Assembly: GCA_904502015.1 (NCBI GenBank)
Contig: CAJGEA010000018.1
Coordinates: 1 to 20,171 of the forward strand
Length of the DNA stretch: 20,171 nt
From: an uncultured Clostridia bacterium
GTDB taxonomy: Bacteria > Bacillota > Clostridia > Oscillospirales > CAG-272
Direction: 5' to 3'
The position numbers and the translations under genes are program-made. Positions 1 through 5,856 of this stretch are shown here, one piece after another. The notes under the pieces are model-generated. The model worked only from the letters and a program-made list of their open reading frames with translations. It made no database searches and was not told the origin of the DNA. Within the stretch, counting starts at the first letter, position 1, and each line of letters opens with the position of its first letter.

Positions 1-3
1 GAA

Positions 4-89
4 CGGCTTCGCCGCCCTTGACACCGCCGTCAGCAGATGCTCGCGAGCAAATAAGCGGAGCGTAGCCGCTCCATTGCCGAGCTTCGGCA
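4..89. repeat. Cluster of short palindromes at the left edge
   Basis: Four small inverted repeats follow one another: CGGC-TTC-GCCG (4-14), GCTCGCGAGC (39-48), AGCGG with CCGCT (54-70) and TGCCGA-GCT-TCGGCA (75-89). Stem sequences differ while pairing is kept, as in the larger array at 989-1154. The cluster is probably cut by the window edge. No gene is supported between 1 and 221; the rest of that stretch is the low-confidence fragment discussed in the findings. Confidence 0.5.
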
Positions 90-221
90 CATAACTTCAT
101 TTTTCACAGAGACGAATTTGCGAAAAATACTTGACAGTACCTATAATAACCCCTTGGCGATGATGGGAGTTGCACTTGACCGCTATCTTCCGGGGCGCAA
201 CGCCATGCTTGTAAACGAAGC

Positions 222-782
222 CTATGTAAACAAAGGTATAATTGGCACTGCAATAACGAGTAGAATAATGATGAATCCAATCATCCATTTGCTGTTTTTT
301 GAGATGCATGCATCCATAGATGGTTTATACTTTTTTATCTTTGAAATAAAGAATATTGGTGTATGAATAAGCGTTATTCTCTGCTTTTTTGTATGTATGA
401 CAGAGTGACAAAATAAATTTTCCTTTACTACTCCACCCGGCAATTCAATTTCGTATTCTATTTTGACAATGTCATCCCACTTTATCAAACCGTCTTTATG
501 ATGTATTCCATCTTCATTTATGACACAAATAATTTTGCCAAAATATCGTCGGTTGAGCAATGATAAGATAATAAAGGGAATTGCAAATACCAAACACACC
601 TCAGCGCAAATTAACAGATCCGAAAGCCACTTTGATAAATTAAATCCCCCCATGTTCAAAGAAAAAACAAAGATACAGTAAGGAACAAAAATCATACAAA
701 ATAACAATATCAAAATAGGCCAAGTGAAATATTGCCAACGTATTTTGTCGCCATTTATTTCGCGGAGATGATTTTTCTTCAT
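222..782 (-). CDS. Hypothetical membrane protein with PH-like (YcxB-type) segment
   Basis: This 186-aa protein has three hydrophobic segments at about residues 20-42, 55-77 and 164-184. Between the second and third lies a soluble stretch containing INEDGI (88-93) and IKWDDIVKIEYE (100-111), the layout of small bacterial PH-like/YcxB-type membrane proteins. That family assignment is an inference from the pattern. The start is fixed by AAGGAG about 8 nt upstream of the ATG, and a strong promoter lies at 834-862. The gene is monocistronic. It is much more AT-rich than the rest of the window (many AAA, ATA and TTT codons) and is flanked by palindrome clusters on both sides, suggesting recent acquisition. 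No function can be assigned. Confidence 0.8.
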   Translation of the reverse strand: MKKNHLREINGDKIRWQYFTWPILILLFCMIFVPYCIFVFSLNMGGFNLSKWLSDLLICAEVCLVFAIPFIILSLLNRRYFGKIICVINEDGIHHKDGLIKWDDIVKIEYEIELPGGVVKENLFCHSVIHTKKQRITLIHTPIFFISKIKKYKPSMDACISKNSKWMIGFIIILLVIAVPIIPLFT

Positions 783-833
783 TTGATGTTCTCCTTTGCC
801 GTGTTAATGGGGGATGCACCATCCTCTTTATCT

Positions 834-862
834 ATTATACCACAACTTTGTAAACATTTCAA
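834..862 (-). promoter_or_regulatory. Sigma-A promoter of the 222-782 gene
   Basis: Read on the minus strand, TTGAAA (857-862) is followed after 17 nt by TATAAT (834-839), with a TG one base upstream of the -10 box. Transcription would start near 827, giving a leader of about 45 nt before the ATG at 782. Confidence 0.75.
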
Positions 863-988
863 CCATTTCGCCGGTTCGAATCTGTCTACAGACCCGAAAT
901 GATGCGCGAGCAGAGCTCCGCGCGGAAATGCATCTACAAAATTTCGAAAAACTTTAGAGCAGAAAAATAAGCGAGCGGTTAATTCCGT

Positions 989-1154
989 TTGCGCGCAGCG
1001 CAACTTCATTGGGCGTAAGCCCACATCATTGCGAAGCACATCATTTGCACGAAGTGCAACATCGTTCATTTGTGCCGCAAGCGGCAATGATGTTGACCTG
1101 ACGGTCAAATGATGTTGCGTGTGCCACGCAAATGATGTTGTGCCTGCGGCACAA
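989..1154. repeat. Array of eight short hairpins with 6-nt spacers
   Basis: Eight small palindromes are lined up: TTGCGC-GCA-GCGCAA (989-1003), TGGGC-GTAA-GCCCA (1010-1023), TGC-GAA-GCA (1030-1038), TTGCAC-GAA-GTGCAA (1045-1059), TGCCGC-AA-GCGGCA (1073-1086), TTGACC-TGAC-GGTCAA (1093-1108), TTGCGTG-TGC-CACGCAA (1115-1131) and TTGTGCC-TGC-GGCACAA (1138-1154). Spacers at 1024-1029 and 1039-1044 are CATCAT; those at 1087-1092, 1109-1114 and 1132-1137 are its complement ATGATG. Stems vary but pairing is kept. The array sits just beyond the tRNA-Gln terminator, in a stretch of about 400 nt without a gene. Function is unknown. Confidence 0.85.
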
Positions 1155-1157
1155 ATG

Positions 1158-1188
1158 AAAAATCCGAGAACAAAGTTCTCGGATTTTT
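1158..1188 (-). terminator. Intrinsic terminator of tRNA-Gln
   Basis: A 14-bp perfect stem, AAAAATCCGAGAAC paired with GTTCTCGGATTTTT around an AAA loop, lies directly beyond the tRNA 3' end. On the minus strand it ends in a T run. Its first base overlaps the A of the encoded CCA. Confidence 0.8.
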
Positions 1189-1262
1189 GGCTGGGATGGC
1201 CAGATTTGAACTGACGAATGCGGGAGTCAAAGTCCCGTGCCTTACCGCTTGGCGACATCCCA
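1188..1262 (-). tRNA. trnQ: tRNA-Gln (anticodon UUG)
   Basis: On the minus strand the acceptor arm TGGGATG pairs with CATCCCA, followed by discriminator G and a genome-encoded CCA (1188-1190). The D-arm contains the AGCGGTAAG loop typical of tRNA-Gln. The anticodon stem CGGGA/TCCCG encloses CTTTGAC, giving anticodon UUG, and the T-loop is TTCAAAT. The body is 72 nt without CCA. The gene has its own promoter and terminator, so it is transcribed alone. Confidence 0.96.
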
Positions 1263-1282
1263 ATATACGATTTACAAGCAGT

Positions 1283-1311
1283 ATTGTACCACAAACCCTT
1301 CCGTTTGTCAA
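1283..1311 (-). promoter_or_regulatory. Sigma-A promoter of tRNA-Gln
   Basis: On the minus strand TTGACA (1306-1311) is followed by a 17-nt spacer and TACAAT (1283-1288). The predicted start point lies roughly 14 nt upstream of the mature tRNA 5' end. Confidence 0.85.
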
Positions 1312-1459
1312 GCACTTTTTTTCATGCGCAAAAACTTTTCCCACAAACGCAATTATGGGGTTCCTCCCTCCCATGCGGCGAGTCACCGAAGCCCCATCCG
1401 ACCCCGTCCGGCCTCGTCCCGCCACAATCAAAAAAATAGGGGCAATAACCAAAAAGCTG

Positions 1460-1488
1460 TTGACTTTTTCTGTCGTTTCGTGTATAAT
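1460..1488 (+). promoter_or_regulatory. Strong sigma-A promoter of the TIR operon
   Basis: TTGACT (1460-1465), a 17-nt spacer and a perfect TATAAT (1483-1488) give a start point near 1495 and a leader of about 60 nt. No long operator-like palindrome is visible. The near-consensus boxes suggest constitutive expression, with control of the system more likely at protein level. This is an inference. The stretch 1312-1459 shows nothing else. Confidence 0.85.
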
Positions 1489-1544
1489 TACAATAATGTA
1501 GCCATGTGTATGACCTGCTGTAATCCGAATGACTCATTTGCAAC

Positions 1545-1550
1545 GGAGGA
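1545..1550 (+). promoter_or_regulatory. Shine-Dalgarno that selects a TTG start
   Basis: GGAGGA lies 5 nt upstream of the TTG at 1556. The only upstream in-frame ATG (1529) precedes this site and has no ribosome binding site of its own, so the TTG is the better start. Confidence 0.75.
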
Positions 1551-1555
1551 TTGTT

Positions 1556-2701
1556 TTGAACTCGAACTACACAAAAGAAAACGTCATCAAAAACGACTTT
1601 CTGTTTGTCAGCTACAAACACGATAACGTGGATACGACCGTGACCGACACCATCGAGTACCTGCTGGACGCAGGCATTCGCCTTTGGTATGACGCCGATC
1701 TGGGCACGGGCAACAACTGGGCCAAAATTGCCGAGAGCCTCATCAAACACGAGAACTGCAGGGGCGTTCTTTTTTTCAACAGCGCGGACTCGTTTTTGAG
1801 CGAGCCCGTGTACCGCGAACGGACGTTCACGCTCGAAAAGATCGAAACGTGTCAACGTAGGAAGGACAAGCCCTTCGTCCTGTTCCCCGTCCACATCGGC
1901 AAGCCCTCCACCATGCTCCTACTCAGGGACGTGTTCGCTTCCCTTCCCACCGACGACAAGGTGATCGAACAAAAATTCCCCTTCAGGTTCCTGAAAAGCA
2001 TCACCGACCTGTTCATCAGCGACACACTCTACTGCTACGCCGACCCCGATAACGCGGAGGAATACAAGCAACGCCTGGTGGATGACATAAAGAAGGCCCT
2101 GCCCGCGGTTGTGGATCCCCAAGCCTTGAGCGCAAAGGAGATCGCCAAAACCTTCGGCGAATCCAGCTCTACCGTTTCGATTGGCATCTGCAAAGGAAAA
2201 ATCGCCGCCAACGTCCCCGAATACTTACGGGTCAAGGAGGGGCGCATTGAGCATCTCGGCGCAACGTATCTGGTCAGCGAGGGCGAGGCCTACCAAACTC
2301 AGCGAATTTCCTGGCGCCCCGTGTACTGCACCGATGACGAGTACGTCCTGCTCTCCGAGAACATCGTGGACACCCGCAACGGCGGCGAGGACTTAAAGGG
2401 CTGGCTGCGGGACCGCTTCGCGGCCGTCGCCTTTTCAAAGGATGAGCGCGAGGCGATCCTTGAGATCCGTCTGCTCACCGAGGCCGACGTGGCCATGTCC
2501 AAGGACCCCGAGCTTCTGATATTCAGCGGCTGCGACTCCCACTGGTGGCTGGACGCGCGCGGCGCGGGCGCTCTGCAAAAGGTGGTCAAGAAGGACGGGA
2601 GTGTTTACCACGGGGGATACAATTTTCGCGCCAAGAAATCCGGCGTTCGTCCCGTTATCCGCGTAAAAAAAGAATTCATTTCAGCGATCAACGGAAACTG
2701 A
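1556..2701 (+). CDS. TIR domain protein with C-terminal DUF6273 domain
   Basis: From the TTG start the protein has 381 residues. Residues 13-105 form a TIR domain: FLFVSYKHDN (15-24) is the betaA strand, LWYDADLGTG (43-52) the BB-loop region, and SADSFLSEPVYRE (76-88) ends in Glu88, the position of the catalytic glutamate of NAD-cleaving TIRs such as SARM1. Residues about 245-371 match the DUF6273 pattern: ISWRPVY (251-257), LLSENI (265-270), LKGWLRDRF (280-288), HWWLDARG (329-336) and GVRPVIRV (363-370). DUF6273 is common in Clostridia and of unknown function; its closing motif recalls C-type-lectin/FGE-like ligand-binding folds, which is an inference. This is the first gene of the five-gene operon and the likely nucleotide-hydrolysing effector or signal producer. 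NADase activity is unproven. Confidence 0.9.
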   Translation: MNSNYTKENVIKNDFLFVSYKHDNVDTTVTDTIEYLLDAGIRLWYDADLGTGNNWAKIAESLIKHENCRGVLFFNSADSFLSEPVYRERTFTLEKIETCQRRKDKPFVLFPVHIGKPSTMLLLRDVFASLPTDDKVIEQKFPFRFLKSITDLFISDTLYCYADPDNAEEYKQRLVDDIKKALPAVVDPQALSAKEIAKTFGESSSTVSIGICKGKIAANVPEYLRVKEGRIEHLGATYLVSEGEAYQTQRISWRPVYCTDDEYVLLSENIVDTRNGGEDLKGWLRDRFAAVAFSKDEREAILEIRLLTEADVAMSKDPELLIFSGCDSHWWLDARGAGALQKVVKKDGSVYHGGYNFRAKKSGVRPVIRVKKEFISAINGN

Positions 2702-2730
2702 TAGAAAATTAAATCATACAGGAGGGTTTT

Positions 2731-4890
2731 ATGAGTGCCATTAACGCCTACAAAAGAAGCGCCCACGGTGTCCTGCGGGATATTATCGAGGACGCGGGCA
2801 ACAACAACTCGGTCTTTTACACCTATAAGGACAAGACTCTTATTGGTAAGGAAATCTTCAAGGAGCTCTACGCACGCTTCCAGAAGGAGGACGGCGAGCG
2901 AAAGGGCTTTTATATGGATGACTCCAAGGAGATCGGTATCCTGTCACAATGCCAGTCGCTCCAGGCTCTGCTGCTTCTGGCATCCGATTTCGATCTGGAC
3001 TTCGATGACAAGCACATTGTAAGCGAGGAAGAAGAAAACTACACCATTCGTGAAATCATGGACTTTGTCATTGAGGACATTCTCCGCTCCATCAAAACGA
3101 AGACCCCCGGGAAGTACCGTTTTGATGCCTCCCCCTACGACACGGGGCGTCACTTCACGGTAGAGCATTCCAATCTGGAGGCCATCACGTGGGTCGTTCC
3201 CTCCTTCCTTCAGGCGCTCAAATACCACGCAACCATCGGCGAGACCTGTAAATGGGAAGAACAGCTCGTCAGCGTGATCTCCTACTGCATCAACTACATG
3301 AACGATGCGTTCATCACCTCGGAGAACCAGGGCAGATCCACAAAGCTGGAGATCGGATGGAACTTCACCTCCCAATGTGAAGAACCCTCCCTGTACTATT
3401 CCTTTGCCGTTTGCGAATGCTACGTGGAATTTTACGAAACCTTCAAGGAGCTCCTTGACTACCACGAGGCTAAGCGCAACGCCGAGCTCGGTCTGAAAAT
3501 AGACAAGGCCCTGGAGGCACAGCACGCCGCACACGAGGCCAGCAAGAAAAAGGCTCTGGAGAAGGACGCCCCCGGCAAAACCAAGGAGGGCAGGCAGATC
3601 GCCCGCTTCGACACCTACAACGAGCTTGCCATGCATTTCGCTGCCATTAACAACGGCAACGAAGGCATCTCCGCCGATTCCCCCTACGGCACGTTCGAGG
3701 CAAATTGCAAGGCGCTGGCGCGCGAGGTCTGGAGACTCACCAGACGCGATCTGGCCGACAGCTTCTTCTACAACGACCTGGAAACCACCCTCTCGGAATC
3801 CGACATTTCCATTGCCACCACCAGTGACGCTCTGTTTAACACCGTATATATCATCAACATCATGCTGGACGCCGGTATTGACGAGGAAATTACCCTGCGC
3901 CGCGAGCTGGCAAATAATGACGTGGAGGTGCGCGAGGCCGAACGCGAGTACAACGATCTGTTTGACTCCTGCCAGCTTGCCTCTCAAAAGGCATTCCGCA
4001 CGTATGAGAAGCTGAAAACCGACGGCAAGGAATACATCGTTGAGCAATTCCTTGTAGGCTTCAACGAAGGCTTTACCGTCCACAAGGAAAAGGTCAAGGA
4101 ACTGCGCAAGCTGCGTATGCGCGTATTCACCCTCATGCCCCTGCTGATCCGTACCAACAACGTCATCAGCGAATACCTCATCAAGTATCCTCAGGCAAAC
4201 ATGAGAAAGTACCTGAGCTACATTCTCGAGAACAGACTGGAGGAGAAAAACAAGTTCAAGTGGATCTGGGAGAACGACGGTTTCTTCAGCTGCAGTAACT
4301 ACTACTATATCGCGGCACTCGGAGAATTTTACCGCTACTACGAAACCTACGAGCACCGCTATATCGAGAACTATGCCGAGAACGACGTCAGCCGCGCCGC
4401 CATCATTCGGGAATACTCCCGAGAGCTGGAGGCCCCCGGCGGAGCCATTTCCGATCTGCATCACCAGTTGCGCGAGCGCGAGGAACAGATCGCGGCTCTT
4501 CAGAACAAGATCGACACCTTCGAGACCCCTGTGGAGGATGCCGTTGCCGCCGTCGTTGCGCGTGAAATGAAGACGCTTTTGCCCGGTATGCTCTGCGAGT
4601 TTATGTCGATGGCCTCCCTCGGTCTCACCGTGGATGACGTCGAGCCCACGCCGTGCACCGACGAGCACCGCGCCTTCGCGCACGCCGCTACGCAGTTCAT
4701 GCTGGCGCTCATCAGCAAGTACGTGTTTGACAACGTCCGTTCAGGAAAGCTCACCAAGGAAGAAAACGCCGAGAACTACAAGGAGCTTAACGCCAAGCTC
4801 GCCAAGGAGATCAAGCGTTGCATCAGGCAGTACGTCTCGGAAATCCACGATAGCGACGAGGGCAGAAGCTCTCTGTTCAATTTCAATTAA
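2731..4890 (+). CDS. Large helical protein of unknown family (possible alpha/alpha toroid, coiled coil)
   Basis: This 719-aa soluble protein has no signal peptide or membrane segment. I do not recognise a named family. Five spaced segments look like the inner helices of an alpha/alpha-toroid: near residues 59-85 (SQCQSLQALLLL), 131-163, 209-236 (WNFTSQCEEPSLYYSFAV), 354-380 and 511-537 (WENDGFFSCSNYYYIAALG). Each is an aromatic or acidic turn followed by a hydrophobic helix. Residues 245-290 are a charged, Ala/Lys-rich linker, and about 573-597 form a heptad-like coiled coil (DLHHQLREREEQIAALQNKI). The ATG follows GGAGGG at good spacing, 29 nt after the TIR gene. Its position between the TIR protein and the P-loop ATPase suggests a scaffold or sensor subunit, which is an inference. 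Confidence 0.85.
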   Translation: MSAINAYKRSAHGVLRDIIEDAGNNNSVFYTYKDKTLIGKEIFKELYARFQKEDGERKGFYMDDSKEIGILSQCQSLQALLLLASDFDLDFDDKHIVSEEEENYTIREIMDFVIEDILRSIKTKTPGKYRFDASPYDTGRHFTVEHSNLEAITWVVPSFLQALKYHATIGETCKWEEQLVSVISYCINYMNDAFITSENQGRSTKLEIGWNFTSQCEEPSLYYSFAVCECYVEFYETFKELLDYHEAKRNAELGLKIDKALEAQHAAHEASKKKALEKDAPGKTKEGRQIARFDTYNELAMHFAAINNGNEGISADSPYGTFEANCKALAREVWRLTRRDLADSFFYNDLETTLSESDISIATTSDALFNTVYIINIMLDAGIDEEITLRRELANNDVEVREAEREYNDLFDSCQLASQKAFRTYEKLKTDGKEYIVEQFLVGFNEGFTVHKEKVKELRKLRMRVFTLMPLLIRTNNVISEYLIKYPQANMRKYLSYILENRLEEKNKFKWIWENDGFFSCSNYYYIAALGEFYRYYETYEHRYIENYAENDVSRAAIIREYSRELEAPGGAISDLHHQLREREEQIAALQNKIDTFETPVEDAVAAVVAREMKTLLPGMLCEFMSMASLGLTVDDVEPTPCTDEHRAFAHAATQFMLALISKYVFDNVRSGKLTKEENAENYKELNAKLAKEIKRCIRQYVSEIHDSDEGRSSLFNFN

Positions 4891-4905
4891 GGAGAACACA
4901 CACCT

Positions 4906-5841
4906 ATGAAGACCATTTCCTTCTTCTCATACAAGGGCGGCGCCGGCCGAAGCACCCTCGCCTACAACGTCATTCCGATCCTCGCCGAGGAGTACATCCG
5001 CCCTACCGCCGAGTCCCCCATCATCGTGGTGGATACCGACGTTGACAGCTGCGGTATGTCCTACCTCTTGAAGGCAGAAAAGAAGGTCACCGATACCAAC
5101 TGCATCCAGCACCTTCTCGGATCCCCCTTTGACACGAGAGGCGGACGCAGCATCAAGGATCACCCCTTCCTCTCCCAACTCATTCCCGTGGGAAATGCGT
5201 ACGGGTACGACGACAACGACGCCATCCTCCTGCTCCCCGCCATGGATAACAAGAATATCGGCAAGGATGCCTCCAACAACTATGCCGAGTCCGGCGGATT
5301 CTCCTACATGGAATCCATGAGAAGGTTCCTCGAGGTATGCGAGGATCGCTACGACGTCCCCGCCGTGATCTTTGACTCCTCGGTGGGTAATACCGCTCTC
5401 GCCAACATTTCCAACGAGGCAGCGACCATCATCGTTTGCGTCATGCGTCCCACCACCCAGTTCGTTAACGGCACCCGCCGCTACCTGCTGGGCGTGGAAA
5501 ACGACGAGAAAATGCTCAGCGGCGGCAAGCACGTCGTGCTCGTCCCCAACGTCATTCCGCAGGACGAGGTAACCATCAACGGTCTGCGCTATCCCGATTC
5601 GGCCATCAGCCGTATCCGCAACGAGTTCTCGGACGATTTTGAGGACAGCTCCTCCAACGTCTACCACTTCGATATGCTGGACCGCGATGAGTTCGGTATT
5701 CCCGCGGTCAAGCGCTTCATGTGGATCGAGGACTCTCTCTACACCAAGCCCGCGGACGAGCTTAACGACAACGAGAAGGTCGCGCTGGAGCGATACAGAA
5801 AGCTGGCAGAAATCATCAACGACATTGACGCCGATTATTAA
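4906..5841 (+). CDS. ParA/MinD-like P-loop ATPase, KGGVGR-motif variant
   Basis: This 311-aa protein begins directly with the deviant Walker A: FFSYKGGAGRST (6-17). It keeps the signature Lys10 but has Arg15 where ParA/MinD have the second lysine. The A' motif is VVDTDVDSCG (41-50), and Walker B is VIFDSSVG (154-161). VLVPNVIP (211-218) fits the nucleotide-base-binding strand, and a GIPAVKRFMWIEDSLY stretch (264-279) resembles the late motif of KGGVGR-type ATPases. This ATPase group is repeatedly found beside TIR and other conflict-system genes. ParA relatives act as nucleotide-dependent dimer switches; here it probably organises or gates the neighbouring proteins, which is an inference. It starts 15 nt after the previous stop, with GGAGAA as ribosome binding site. 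Confidence 0.92.
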   Translation: MKTISFFSYKGGAGRSTLAYNVIPILAEEYIRPTAESPIIVVDTDVDSCGMSYLLKAEKKVTDTNCIQHLLGSPFDTRGGRSIKDHPFLSQLIPVGNAYGYDDNDAILLLPAMDNKNIGKDASNNYAESGGFSYMESMRRFLEVCEDRYDVPAVIFDSSVGNTALANISNEAATIIVCVMRPTTQFVNGTRRYLLGVENDEKMLSGGKHVVLVPNVIPQDEVTINGLRYPDSAISRIRNEFSDDFEDSSSNVYHFDMLDRDEFGIPAVKRFMWIEDSLYTKPADELNDNEKVALERYRKLAEIINDIDADY

Positions 5842-5856
5842 CGGGAGGGCACCTGT

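Noticed and set aside
131..147. TTGACA and TATAAT close together on the plus strand
   Set aside because: The boxes are only 5 nt apart, so they cannot serve as a -35/-10 pair, and no gene follows in that direction.
868..895. GGTTCGAATC resembling a tRNA T-arm
   Set aside because: The flanking bases do not form a 5-bp T stem and no acceptor, anticodon or D-arm can be drawn around it.
989..1154. CRISPR array
   Set aside because: No constant repeat exists; the 6-nt spacers are near-constant while the palindromes vary, the opposite of CRISPR, and no cas gene is present.
1188..1262. tRNA-Gln as integration site of a genomic island carrying the TIR operon
   Set aside because: No second copy of the tRNA 3' end and no integrase gene are seen, and the operon lies on the 5' side of the tRNA.
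2944..4683. Long minus-strand open frame (579 codons) opposite the 719-aa gene; similar ones at 4927-6693, 13198-14721, 14517-16580 and 16924-19374
   Set aside because: These are antisense frames kept open by GC-rich codon use; they lack ribosome binding sites and domain motifs and are opposite well-supported genes.
4906..5841. Plasmid or chromosome partitioning ParA
   Set aside because: No ParB gene or parS-like repeats nearby, and the KGGAGRS motif and neighbours fit the KGGVGR conflict-associated group better.
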